Below, in pieces: positions 33,201 through 40,564 of a stretch of DNA of 64,000 nucleotides (position 1 is its first letter; every line of letters starts with the position of its first letter). The notes under the pieces are model-generated. The model had not been told where the DNA came from. It saw nothing but the letters and a program-made list of their open reading frames with translations, and did no database searches. The stretch is taken from assembly GCA_023417515.1 (NCBI GenBank), contig JAEZFL010000132.1:4986-68985 (forward strand). The letters are read 5' to 3'. The DNA comes from Pseudomonadota bacterium. GTDB taxonomy: Bacteria; Pseudomonadota; Alphaproteobacteria; Sphingomonadales; Sphingomonadaceae. The position numbers were made by a program, and so were the translations under genes.

Positions 33201-34671
33201 TTCGGGCATCGCGCACAATGTCGATTCGCTGGTCCGCTTCCGCGCGCCGACCAGCGGCACCTACACCTTCCAGATCCGCTCCTATGAGGACAACGGCTCG
33301 CCGACCTCGAGCGGCGCCTACACGATCAACCTCAGCGTCGGCGCATCGGCGCCGCAGTCGGTGATCGACCAGGAGAATATCGACGCTCTGATCTCCGGTT
33401 TTCGGTGGAACGGCACGACCGTCACCTACGGCTTCACCACCGACCCGACGCAATATTCGGGCGATGAGGGGTCGCCGGAGAATGCCAATAACTTCGAGGC
33501 TCTGAACGCGGTCCAGCGCGCGGTCACGGTCACCACCTTCGCGATGGTGACGAGTTATACCGGCCTCGCCTTCAGCGAGAATGTCGCAGCGCCCGGCTCG
33601 GCCCAGATCCGCCTTGCGCAGAGCGACGATCCCGACACCGCCCATGCTTATTATCCGGGTCCCGGCGACGGCGGCGACGTGTGGTTCCGCAACGGTCCCC
33701 CGCCGAACAACCCGACCGGCACGCCGCGCTTCGACAACCCGGTGCCGGGCAGCTACGGCTACATGACCTTCCTGCACGAGATCGGCCACGCGCTCGGCCT
33801 CAAGCACGGCCATGAAGCGCCGGCGCTGAGTCCCGATCGGGATTCGATGGAATTCTCCATCATGACCTATCGCGGCTATATCGGCGCATCGTTCGAGGGC
33901 GGTTACCGCAACGAGAGCTGGGGCTTCGCCCAGAGCTTCATGATGTACGACATCGCGGCGCTTCAGAAGGTCTACGGCGCCAATTTCGCGACGCAGGCGG
34001 GCGACACCACCTATAGCTGGAGCCCGACCAGCGGTGCCTATTCGATCAACGGCGCGGTCCAGTGGACGCCGGGCGGCAACCGCGTGTTCCAGACGATCTG
34101 GGACGGCGGCGGCACCGACACCTATGACCTGTCGGCCTATTCCAGTTCGGTGACCATCGACCTTCGTCCCGGCGAGTGGACGACCACCTCGACAATCCAG
34201 CTCGCCAATCTCGGCAACGGCAATTTCGCGCGCGGCAACGTCGCCAACGCCTTGCTGTTCAACGGGGACACCCGTTCGCTGATCGAGAATGCCGTCGGCG
34301 GCAGCGGCAACGACACGCTCATCGCCAACGAGGCCGCCAACCGGCTGACCGGCCGCGGCGGGTCCGACACCTTCGCGTGGCGGTCGATCGACGACGCGCG
34401 CGACGCGACCGGCCCGGACCGGATCCTCGACTTCCTTCGGGGCGCCGACAAGATCGACCTGTCGGCGATCGACGCGGTCAGCGGCACGGCCGCCAACGAA
34501 GCTTTCACCTTCATCGGCTCCAATTCCTTCACCGGTACCGCCGGCGAGCTGCGCTACATGACCGACGGCAGCGGAGTGAACATCTACGCCGACGTCAACG
34601 GCGACGCGGTCGCCGACCTGCATATCATCGTCAATGGAACCACCATCGCCGCCACGGACTTCATCTTCTGA
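30292..34671 (+). CDS. Large secreted RTX/cadherin metalloprotease (M10 serralysin-type)
   Basis: 1459 residues with no Sec signal, as expected for type I secretion. Residues 1-560: Ca-binding GGxGxDxxx repeats arranged in four modules of about 104 residues and an M10_C-like segment. Residues about 565-860: three cadherin-like repeats, each opening with ENS. About 895-1020: a PPC-type beta domain (GDSDYYSITLQ). About 1040-1250: zinc protease domain with HEIGHALGLKH (His1162, His1166, His1172; Glu1163) and Met-turn SIMTYRGY. About 1290-1459: serralysin C-terminal domain. The usual serralysin order puts the protease first; here it is near the end. A type I secretion system is not in the window. 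Confidence 0.88.
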   Translation: MMAVIVGTNGNDSLTGTPQDDHIQGLDGDDRLDGGTGNDILEGGLGDDVYYVDSPLDIVREGLNAGLDIVYARVSYALRAGQHVELLAAENGAGTVRIDLTGNELNNSIAGNEGVNVLNGGAGDDFLRGYGGDDRLDGGAGNDIMEGGLGNDIYYVDSARDIVREGAGAGLDIVYARVSYTLTAGQHIELLTAENGAGTARIDLTGNELNNSIAGTEGVNVLNGGAGDDFLRAYGGDDRLDGGAGNDIMEGGLGNDLYYVDSPLDIVREGLNAGLDIVYARVSYALRAGQHIELLTAENGAGTARIDLTGNELNNSIGGTEGVNALNGGAGDDTLRAYGGDDRLDGGLGNDLMEGGTGNDLYYVDSALDVVREEANAGLDIVYASVSYALGAGQHVEVLSTSSGAGTAAIDLTGNELNNSLAGNEGANRLSGGAGADTLRGYGGNDILDGGAGQDIMEGGAGADRFRFGAAAHSALGAFDTIRDFETGLDRIDLTAIDANILTGARDTFRFVGAAGFSGQAGELRYVQAGSVFDLYADLNGDRVADMHIRVIGNGLVVGDIDGAVAAPPPNRAPAITSGAAASVAENSAASTIVYQAVASDPDGDPITYRLSGPDSALLSIDAVSGAVRLLSSPNFEARSSYNFTVHADDGRGGTAAQTVTLNIQDVNEAPTIASGTTAAVAENSAASTIVYQTLASDPDGDPVTYRLSGTDAALLSIDASGAVRLITPANFEARSSYSFTVHAEDGLGGTDAQPVTLTIQDVNEAPVITSGTTATIAENSPTSTVVYQVVASDPEGTALTYSLGGADAARFTIDQNGAVRFIQSPDFETRSSYSFSVHASDGSLVATRGVTVTVTDVNESVGSTPIITETSAANDAIGQAQVIQRSQLAVAPNPNLVDQSLPSVQINGSVSVPGDSDYYSITLQAGELLILDVDGTNSLDAFLRVYGPSGELLTENDDAGTFDPGSSAHSGIAHNVDSLVRFRAPTSGTYTFQIRSYEDNGSPTSSGAYTINLSVGASAPQSVIDQENIDALISGFRWNGTTVTYGFTTDPTQYSGDEGSPENANNFEALNAVQRAVTVTTFAMVTSYTGLAFSENVAAPGSAQIRLAQSDDPDTAHAYYPGPGDGGDVWFRNGPPPNNPTGTPRFDNPVPGSYGYMTFLHEIGHALGLKHGHEAPALSPDRDSMEFSIMTYRGYIGASFEGGYRNESWGFAQSFMMYDIAALQKVYGANFATQAGDTTYSWSPTSGAYSINGAVQWTPGGNRVFQTIWDGGGTDTYDLSAYSSSVTIDLRPGEWTTTSTIQLANLGNGNFARGNVANALLFNGDTRSLIENAVGGSGNDTLIANEAANRLTGRGGSDTFAWRSIDDARDATGPDRILDFLRGADKIDLSAIDAVSGTAANEAFTFIGSNSFTGTAGELRYMTDGSGVNIYADVNGDAVADLHIIVNGTTIAATDFIF
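30439..31149 (+). repeat. Near-identical coding repeats in the RTX gene
   Basis: The RTX modules are duplicated at the DNA level. Bases 30439-30525 are identical to 31063-31149, and further long identities join the modules starting near 30400, 30710, 31020 and 31330 (period about 312 bases). Third-codon positions agree too, which points to recent duplication or gene conversion rather than only protein-level constraint. Confidence 0.75.
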
Positions 34672-34696
34672 GGAGGCCGGACGGTCCGGAGAGACC

Positions 34697-34957
34697 ATGA
34701 TGAAACTGTTGATCGGACTGGCCGCCGCGACCGCGGCGGCGATGAGCATGGAGGCAACGACGCCAGACACGCCGCCTTCCGCGAACGAGATCGCGCCCGC
34801 CCGCGACGGCAATATCGCCATCCAGGAGGAGCTCGACGCCGCGCGCAAGGCGCGCACCGTCGCCGCCTATGACCTGTTCATCGCGCGCCATCCCGGCCAC
34901 CCGCTCGAACCGGTGGCGCGCGCGGAGCGGGCACGGCTGCAGCGCGAGGGCCGCTGA
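34697..34957 (+). CDS. Small exported protein downstream of the RTX protease, 86 residues
   Basis: The ATG at 34697 (or 34700) has GGAGAG upstream, 25 bases after the protease stop. An N-terminal hydrophobic segment (LLIGLAAATAAAMS) looks like a signal peptide. The mature part is helical and charged, and ends with DLFIARHPGHPLEPVARAER, which resembles a single TPR-like helix pair. No family is recognised. Position suggests co-expression with the protease, perhaps as an accessory or inhibitor; that is inference. Confidence 0.6.
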   Translation: MMKLLIGLAAATAAAMSMEATTPDTPPSANEIAPARDGNIAIQEELDAARKARTVAAYDLFIARHPGHPLEPVARAERARLQREGR

Positions 34958-34963
34958 CGGCGG

Positions 34964-36499
34964 CTATTGCGCCTCGACCCGGAATATCTCCCCGTCGAAA
35001 TCGACGATGTAGAGATTGCCCGCCTGGTCGACGCCGAAGCTTGAGACGTTGCCGATCGCGCCCGCATTGGGCGTGAAGTCGGTTCGGCGCAGAATGAAGC
35101 GGTCGCTGAACGCGGTGGCGCCGATCGCGAGATCGCGGATCGGCAGCGACCAGATGTTGCCGTTGACGAAATCCGCGAAGAAATACTGGCCCTGCAGGCG
35201 CTCGACCGGGCCGCGATAGACATAGCCGCCGGTCACCGAATTGCCCTGCCGCGGCCCCGCGCCGTGGCCATATTCCGCGACCGGAGGGGTAAGGCCGGCG
35301 GGCGCCGCGCCGGAGAAGGGCATCGTTCCTTCGAGGAAGCGCCAGCCGAAATTGGCGCCGCCGTCCTGCGGGCGCATCAGGTCGATCTCCTCGCGCGCGC
35401 CTTGGCCGACATCGGCGATCCACAGATGGCCGGTCGCCGGGTCGAAGCTGGCTCGGAACGGGTTGCGCAGGCCATAGGCCCAGATCTCGGCGCGGCCGCC
35501 ACCGGCGGCGAACGGGTTGTCGGCGGGGATTCGATAGTCGGCGTCGTCGTCGGCCGGGAAGGAGTCGCCGCCGACGTCGATGCGCAGGATCTTGCCGAGC
35601 AGATTGTCGATATTCTGCGCATTGTTGAACGGGTCGCCGCCGCCGCCGCCGTCGCCAGAGGCGACGTAGAGGAAGCCGTCATTGCCGAAGCCGATCCAGC
35701 CGCCCTTGTGATTGTTGAGGCCCGGCGGCTGGGCGAAGGTCAGGACGAGGTCGGCGCTGGCCGGATTGGCGACGTCGCGATTGCCCGCCTGGACCCGGTA
35801 GCGGCGCACCTCGCTGTTGCCGCTGAGGCCGATCAGATAGACGTAGAAGGTGCCGCTGGTGGCGAAGTCCGGAGCGGTCGCGAAGCCGAGGAGGCCGCGC
35901 TCGCCGTCGGTCAGGATCTGCCCGGACAGGTCGATGAAGGGCTGGGCGGTGATCGCTCCGGTCGCGGGGTTGAGGATTCGGATCCGGCCGATTCGTTCGA
36001 CCACGAAGACGCGGCCGCTATTGTCCGGCACCGGCGCCACGAACAAAGGTTGGACGAAGCCGCTGCCGACCCGCGCCACGCGGAAGGCGTCGGGACCGAC
36101 ATTGGTCACCGTGACGGCGAGGGCCAGCGTGGTCGTCGCCTGCCCGTCCGAGGCCGCGATCGTCACCTGATAGACATTGTTCGAATCGGAATCGTCCGGC
36201 GCTTCGAAGTCGGGCGGCGTCACGAACGAGAGCGCGCCCGCGGCGGTGAGGCGGAAATCGCCCTGGTCGGCGCCGCCCGCAAGTGAGAATGCGAGGGCCT
36301 GACCGTCCGGATCGCTGGCCACCGCCTGATAGACGGTGCCGGCGCTGTTCTCCGGAGCGGCCGCGGTGGCCGGCGACGTGAAAACCGGCGCTCGGTTTGC
36401 GGGGTTGGGAGGAGTAGGATTGCCGCCTCCTCCGCCTCCGCTGCACGCCGCAAGGGCCAGCAGGAATGCGGAGGCGAGGGTCACACGCTGCGCGGACAT
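34964..36499 (-). CDS. Lipoprotein PQQ-type sugar dehydrogenase with cadherin-like domain
   Basis: 511 residues. A lipobox (LLALAAC, Cys19) and Gly-rich spacer anchor it to a membrane. Residues about 37-135 are a cadherin-like domain with PENSAGTVYQAVASDPDG. The rest is a six-bladed propeller of the soluble glucose/sorbosone dehydrogenase type (RVFVVERIGRIRIL, GLLGFATAPDF, NHKGGWIGFG, FASGGGRAEIWAYGLRNPF-like stretch), a PQQ- and Ca-dependent fold. Sugar oxidation is the likely activity, but substrate and PQQ use are unproven. It is convergent with the protease operon. Confidence 0.85.
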   Translation of the reverse strand: MSAQRVTLASAFLLALAACSGGGGGGNPTPPNPANRAPVFTSPATAAAPENSAGTVYQAVASDPDGQALAFSLAGGADQGDFRLTAAGALSFVTPPDFEAPDDSDSNNVYQVTIAASDGQATTTLALAVTVTNVGPDAFRVARVGSGFVQPLFVAPVPDNSGRVFVVERIGRIRILNPATGAITAQPFIDLSGQILTDGERGLLGFATAPDFATSGTFYVYLIGLSGNSEVRRYRVQAGNRDVANPASADLVLTFAQPPGLNNHKGGWIGFGNDGFLYVASGDGGGGGDPFNNAQNIDNLLGKILRIDVGGDSFPADDDADYRIPADNPFAAGGGRAEIWAYGLRNPFRASFDPATGHLWIADVGQGAREEIDLMRPQDGGANFGWRFLEGTMPFSGAAPAGLTPPVAEYGHGAGPRQGNSVTGGYVYRGPVERLQGQYFFADFVNGNIWSLPIRDLAIGATAFSDRFILRRTDFTPNAGAIGNVSSFGVDQAGNLYIVDFDGEIFRVEAQ

Positions 36500-36528
36500 G
36501 CGTCACTCCAGGCTGACAGCACGCAGGT

Positions 36529-36891
36529 TCAGTCGCCCGGAGGCTCCTGACTCTCCCCCGCCCGATCCATATCATCTGGGCGGCTCGGCCGCACCAGGAG
36601 ATGCGGCGCGAAGCGGCCGAGCAGCAGCAGCACGGTCGGCAGGATCATGGTCGTCACGAGGTCCTTGGCAGTCTCGCTGCCCTGCCCCGGCCAGGTCTCG
36701 TGGAGATAGTCGGCCCATTCGTTGGCAAGCGCTGCGATCAGGATCAGCAGCCAGGCCAGCCAGGGCCCCGAACGTCGGGGAAGCAAGGCAAGGAGCGGCA
36801 CATAGAGGCCGATGCCGGCGAGCAGGTGGAGCGCGTCGCGGCTGAGGCCCGTCTCGTCGGTGATCACCGTCTTGATTGCCGCCCAGTCCAC
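36529..36891 (-). CDS. Small membrane protein, 120 residues
   Basis: GTG 36891 with GGAGAG upstream begins a protein with a short amphipathic N-terminus (VITDETGLSRDALHLLAGIG) and hydrophobic spans near residues 20-37, 42-58 and 85-105, with a charged tail. An acidic-aromatic loop (NEWADYLHETWPG) separates spans 2 and 3. No named family is recognised; similar proteins are annotated as hypothetical. It lies 29 bases before the end of, and upstream of, the sugar dehydrogenase gene on the same strand. Confidence 0.6.
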   Translation of the reverse strand: MDWAAIKTVITDETGLSRDALHLLAGIGLYVPLLALLPRRSGPWLAWLLILIAALANEWADYLHETWPGQGSETAKDLVTTMILPTVLLLLGRFAPHLLVRPSRPDDMDRAGESQEPPGD

Positions 36892-36981
36892 GCGCTCTCC
36901 TTTCGAGGCGGAAGTGGTAGCGGTCGCCCGTCGCCGCGCACAGCCCTTGCATGCGCCTGCCGGGCCGATACACCCGGCGGC

Positions 36982-37776
36982 ATGAACACCGACGACATGA
37001 CCTATGGCGACTATCTTGGGCTCGACCAGTTGCTGTCCGCGCAACACCCGCGGTCCGAGCACCATGACGAGCTGCTGTTCATCATCATCCACCAGACCAA
37101 GGAGCTGTGGCTCAAGCAGATGGTCGCGGAGCTGAAGACGGCAGCGTCGCTGATCGCCGGCGACCGGCTCACCGAGGTCCACAAGATCCTGTCGCGCGTG
37201 TCGCGCATCCAGGCGGTGCTGACTCTGAGCTGGGACATCCTGTCCACCATGACCCCGGCCGACTATCTCAAGTTCCGCGGCGTTCTCGGTACGTCGAGCG
37301 GCTTTCAGTCCGCCCAGTTCCGCCAGATCGAGTTCCTGTTCGGGTTCAAGGATGCCGCCCACCTGCGCTTCCAGCCGGAAGGATCGGCGGCGCGCGCGGC
37401 GCTCGACGAGGCGTATCGCTCGCCCAGCCTGTGGGACGAAGCCAATCGGGCGCTCGCGCGCGCCGGATTCCGGCTTCCGGCCGAGGCGGTCGAGCGCGAC
37501 TGGACCAGGCCTTACGAGCCCAGCGAAGACGTCGAGGAAGCGTGGGCGACCATCTATCGCGATCCCGAGCGATGGTGGGTGTTCTACCAGCTCGCCGAGA
37601 AGCTGGTCGACATCGACGACGCCACCGCGACCTGGCGGCACAAGCATGCGATCACGGTCGAACGGGTGATCGGTTTCAAGCGCGGCACGGGCGGGACCGC
37701 CGGCGTCTCCTACCTCCAGTCCACCATCGGCAAGCGTGCGTTCCCGGAATTGTGGACGCTGAGGACCAAGCTCTAG
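36982..37776 (+). CDS. kynA: Tryptophan 2,3-dioxygenase
   Basis: The heme enzyme that opens the indole ring of tryptophan to N-formylkynurenine. The 264 residues show the family pattern: MTYGDYLGLDQLLSAQHP with the active-site histidine region (HHDELLFIIIHQTKELW), SRVSRI, and the heme-ligand histidine in TWRHKHAITVERVIG, with GTGGTAGVSYL near the end. The ATG at 36982 matches the family start. kynU and kynB are not in the window. Its stop overlaps the convergent manA gene by four bases. Confidence 0.95.
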   Translation: MNTDDMTYGDYLGLDQLLSAQHPRSEHHDELLFIIIHQTKELWLKQMVAELKTAASLIAGDRLTEVHKILSRVSRIQAVLTLSWDILSTMTPADYLKFRGVLGTSSGFQSAQFRQIEFLFGFKDAAHLRFQPEGSAARAALDEAYRSPSLWDEANRALARAGFRLPAEAVERDWTRPYEPSEDVEEAWATIYRDPERWWVFYQLAEKLVDIDDATATWRHKHAITVERVIGFKRGTGGTAGVSYLQSTIGKRAFPELWTLRTKL

Positions 37777-38654
37777 CGCAGCAGGTCCGCTCTCGCCGCG
37801 GACCCCGCATAGGCGACGAGCAGGTCGAGCCCCCCGGCGGGTTCCAGCGCGGACAGGGCCGGCACGCGCCAGACCTCGCCGGGCCGCAGCGACACGCCGT
37901 CGAGGCGGCCTCCGTCAGCGAGCGGAATCAGCAGCAGCTCGGTCGCACTGCCGTCGACCCGGGCGGGAGTATCCGGCCGCCAGCGCTCGATGACGAAGCT
38001 GTCGCCCGCGAGCAGCAACTCGCGACCATCGCCGAGCGGGCGTGACCCGGGCGCCCGCGGCGCCGGCCCGGCGACCGCGACCGCGACGGCCTCGTCGAGA
38101 TGGAGCGGGCGCGGGCGGCCGTAATCGTAGAGCCGGTAGGTGAGGTCCAGATTCTGCTGGACCTCGATCAGCGTGATGCCGCCGCCGATCGCGTGGATGG
38201 TGCCGCCCGGACAGGCGAGCACGTCGCCCGCCGCGACCGGGCGCCAGTCGATCAGCTGCTCGATCGAGCCGTCGAGCGCCGCCTCGCGAAGCGCATCGGC
38301 TGCGACCGGCCGCCTGAGACCGAGGCCGATCACCGCTCCCGGCTCGGCGTCGAGGACCAGCCAGGCCTCATCCTTGCCGCAGGGCAGGCTGCGCGCCGCT
38401 GCGTGGAGCGCATCGGGATGGACCTGGATCGACAAGCGCTCGGCGGTGAACAAGTGCTTGACCAGCAGGCGGCATTCATCCGGACCCTCGTCCTGGTGCC
38501 AGATCTCGCCGATCGTCTCGCCCGGGCGCGCGAAGCCGGCGAAGAGGTGCGGCAGCACGGCGCGTCCCCACGGGCGCGCGAAGGCGCGCGGCGCGAGCCG
38601 CGTCGCCAGGTCCGCCCGATCTTCCCACCGCCGCGGCGAGAGCATGCGCTTCAT
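37773..38654 (-). CDS. manA: Class I mannose-6-phosphate isomerase
   Basis: A zinc enzyme that interconverts fructose-6-phosphate and mannose-6-phosphate, feeding GDP-mannose for polysaccharide. The 293-residue size is that of the short type I enzymes. The zinc-site stretch LSIQVHPD (Gln and His), the later CPGGTIHAIGGG (His) and EVQQNLDLTYRLYDYGR are present. The start ATG is 38654. It is near the exopolysaccharide locus, so a supply role is plausible. Between it and the divergent phosphatase gene (38655-38905) only a TTGACA at 38766 stands out. Confidence 0.9.
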   Translation of the reverse strand: MKRMLSPRRWEDRADLATRLAPRAFARPWGRAVLPHLFAGFARPGETIGEIWHQDEGPDECRLLVKHLFTAERLSIQVHPDALHAAARSLPCGKDEAWLVLDAEPGAVIGLGLRRPVAADALREAALDGSIEQLIDWRPVAAGDVLACPGGTIHAIGGGITLIEVQQNLDLTYRLYDYGRPRPLHLDEAVAVAVAGPAPRAPGSRPLGDGRELLLAGDSFVIERWRPDTPARVDGSATELLLIPLADGGRLDGVSLRPGEVWRVPALSALEPAGGLDLLVAYAGSAARADLLR

Positions 38655-38905
38655 GCCGTCACGTCGCCGCGCCAGCCGTGGCCGGCCGATGCGACGCCCC
38701 TTTCTGCGAGAGGGACGAAGCACGCTACCTCGCCAACCTCTCATCCCCCTTTTCGGGCTAAGTGCTTGACATTTGGTTGCGGGTGAGATGGAGGCGGCGA
38801 CCGGGGGGCCGGCTGATCGACCGCCGCTTCAGGGCGCATGGTCGGTCCAGACAGAAGGCAGGAAGAGTGGCGCGGCCGGAGCAATCGGCTCGTCGCAAAG
38901 AAAAT

Positions 38906-39700
38906 ATGTTTCTTCGCAAGCTTTTCAGCGGCCTCGGCGGCGGGTCCGGCCCCAAGGCGCCTCACGGCAAGCCCGGCGCCCGCGCTTATGCGGTCGGCGA
39001 CGTTCATGGCTGCCTGGTCCAGCTCGATCGGCTGATCGCGCGGATCGAGGCGGACCTCGAGGAGCGACCGGTCAGCGAGGCTTTCCTCGTCTTCGTCGGC
39101 GACCTCATCGACCGCGGGCCGGATTCGGCCGGGGTGATCGAGCGGCTGCGCACTTATGCGCATCCTGGCCTCAAGCCGATCTTCCTCTCCGGCAACCATG
39201 AGGAATATTTCCTGCGCGTGCTGTCCGGCGAGCGCGGAGTCATCGACAACTGGCTCGATTATGGCGGCCGCGAGTGCGCGGAGAGCTACGGCATCTCGTC
39301 GGACCAGCTCGTCGCACTGCCCGAGGACCAGGCGATCGCGCTGCTCCGGCGGCAAGTGCCGGACTCGCATCGCCGCTTCGTCAAGAGCTTCGCCGACACC
39401 TTCCGCTTCGGCGACTATCTCTTCGTTCATGCCGGCATCCGGCCCGGCCTGCCGCTCGAGCAGCAGACGCGCGCGGACCTGCGCTGGATTCGCGAGCCCT
39501 TTCTCCACGACGCCGGCGATCACGGCTTCGTCGTCGTGCACGGGCACACCATCGTCGAGACGGTCGAGGAGCTGCCGAACCGGATCGGCATCGACACCGG
39601 CGCCTATCGCAGCGGCGTGCTGACCGCCCTCGTCGTCGACGGCATCGAGCGGCGTTTCCTGACGGCAAGGGCCGGCAATGATGCGTCCGGAAGGACTTGA
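38906..39700 (+). CDS. Metallophosphoesterase (PPP-family serine/threonine phosphatase type)
   Basis: 264 residues with all PPP/calcineurin-like metal motifs: GDVHG (about residue 34), GDLIDRG (about 70), GNHEE (about 102), and later HAG and GHT histidines. This is the class of bacterial Ser/Thr or bis-nucleoside-polyphosphate phosphatases (PrpA/ApaH-like). The ATG at 38906 lies in an A-rich context. It directly precedes the exopolysaccharide genes on the same strand, where a tyrosine kinase is encoded; a regulatory link is possible but unproven. Confidence 0.88.
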   Translation: MFLRKLFSGLGGGSGPKAPHGKPGARAYAVGDVHGCLVQLDRLIARIEADLEERPVSEAFLVFVGDLIDRGPDSAGVIERLRTYAHPGLKPIFLSGNHEEYFLRVLSGERGVIDNWLDYGGRECAESYGISSDQLVALPEDQAIALLRRQVPDSHRRFVKSFADTFRFGDYLFVHAGIRPGLPLEQQTRADLRWIREPFLHDAGDHGFVVVHGHTIVETVEELPNRIGIDTGAYRSGVLTALVVDGIERRFLTARAGNDASGRT

Positions 39701-39711
39701 TGACGTCTTGA

Positions 39712-39738
39712 ACCGTGGATGCCGAGACTTGCCACGGT
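39712..39738 (+). promoter_or_regulatory. Inverted repeat upstream of the exopolysaccharide genes
   Basis: Perfect 7-bp arms ACCGTGG (39712-39718) and CCACGGT (39732-39738) with a 13-base spacer lie between the phosphatase stop and the GumB-like gene. Spacing puts arm centres about two helical turns apart, fitting a dimeric regulator operator; an mRNA hairpin is the alternative. Confidence 0.4.
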
Positions 39739-39775
39739 CCGGAACTACCTCCTAATGGGAGAAATCGAAGTGAAG

Positions 39776-40525
39776 ATGCGTGTGGGGACAATGAGGCAGC
39801 GGCACCTATTCGAGCGTCTTCGGGCATTCGGCCATGATATCGCGCGGCTGTCGCTGTGCCTGTGCGCGCTGGTCCTGGTATCGGCCTGCACTGCGCAGCG
39901 GGGCGGTTCGATCCCCTATGCGACCCAGCCGCTCGCCGCGCCCGACACCCCGCAAGCCGCCACGCTGACCGCCGACTATCGGATCAACACGGGCGACAAG
40001 CTGGCGGTGACCGTCTACCGGGTCGAGGACCTGTCGCGCGAATATCGCGTCGACCTGTCCGGCAACGTCGCGATGCCGCTGATCGGCAACGTCCAGGCGA
40101 TCGGCCGCACCACCGCCGAGGTGCGCGACGAGATCGCCCGGCGGCTCGGCGAGCGCTACCTTCGCGACCCCGACGTCACCGTCGCGGTCACCGAATCGAC
40201 CAACAACAACGTCACCGTCGAGGGCGGCGTACGCCATCCAGGCGTGTTCCCGCTCACCGGGCAGACCACCCTTCTCCAGTCGATCGCGCTCGCGCAGGGC
40301 ATCGATCCCGAAAACGGCAACCCGCGCCGCATCGCGATCTTCCGCCGGGTCGGCGGGGAGCGCATGGCGGCTGCCTTCGACCTCGTCAGCATTCGAGACG
40401 GATCGATGCAGGATCCTGAAATCTACCCCGGCGACATCGTCGTCGTGCAGAGCAACACGCGGCGGGGCTTCTTTCAGGATATCCTGCGTACGCTCCCGCT
40501 CATCGCGATTTTCCGTCCCTTCTGA
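39776..40525 (+). CDS. Polysaccharide export outer-membrane lipoprotein (Wza/GumB-like)
   Basis: A 249-residue protein of the outer-membrane polysaccharide export family. It has a signal peptide with lipobox LVSAC, a Poly_export domain (YRINTGDKLAVTVYRVEDLS, about residues 75-165) and one SLBB domain (VTVEGGVRHPGVFPLTG). It forms the channel or its periplasmic part for exopolysaccharide. The start is uncertain: ATG 39755, 39776 or 39791 are all possible. The C-terminal alpha-barrel of Wza is short, as in GumB. It leads the export operon. Confidence 0.88.
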   Translation: MRVGTMRQRHLFERLRAFGHDIARLSLCLCALVLVSACTAQRGGSIPYATQPLAAPDTPQAATLTADYRINTGDKLAVTVYRVEDLSREYRVDLSGNVAMPLIGNVQAIGRTTAEVRDEIARRLGERYLRDPDVTVAVTESTNNNVTVEGGVRHPGVFPLTGQTTLLQSIALAQGIDPENGNPRRIAIFRRVGGERMAAAFDLVSIRDGSMQDPEIYPGDIVVVQSNTRRGFFQDILRTLPLIAIFRPF

Positions 40526-40564
40526 CGACGCCCGGCGCGTCATTTAACAGGCAGCAGTTCCTCC

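Noticed and set aside
36529..37647. A 372-codon minus-strand gene covering kynA
   Set aside because: The part opposite kynA is antisense; only the segment from GTG 36891 has a ribosome site and membrane-protein character.
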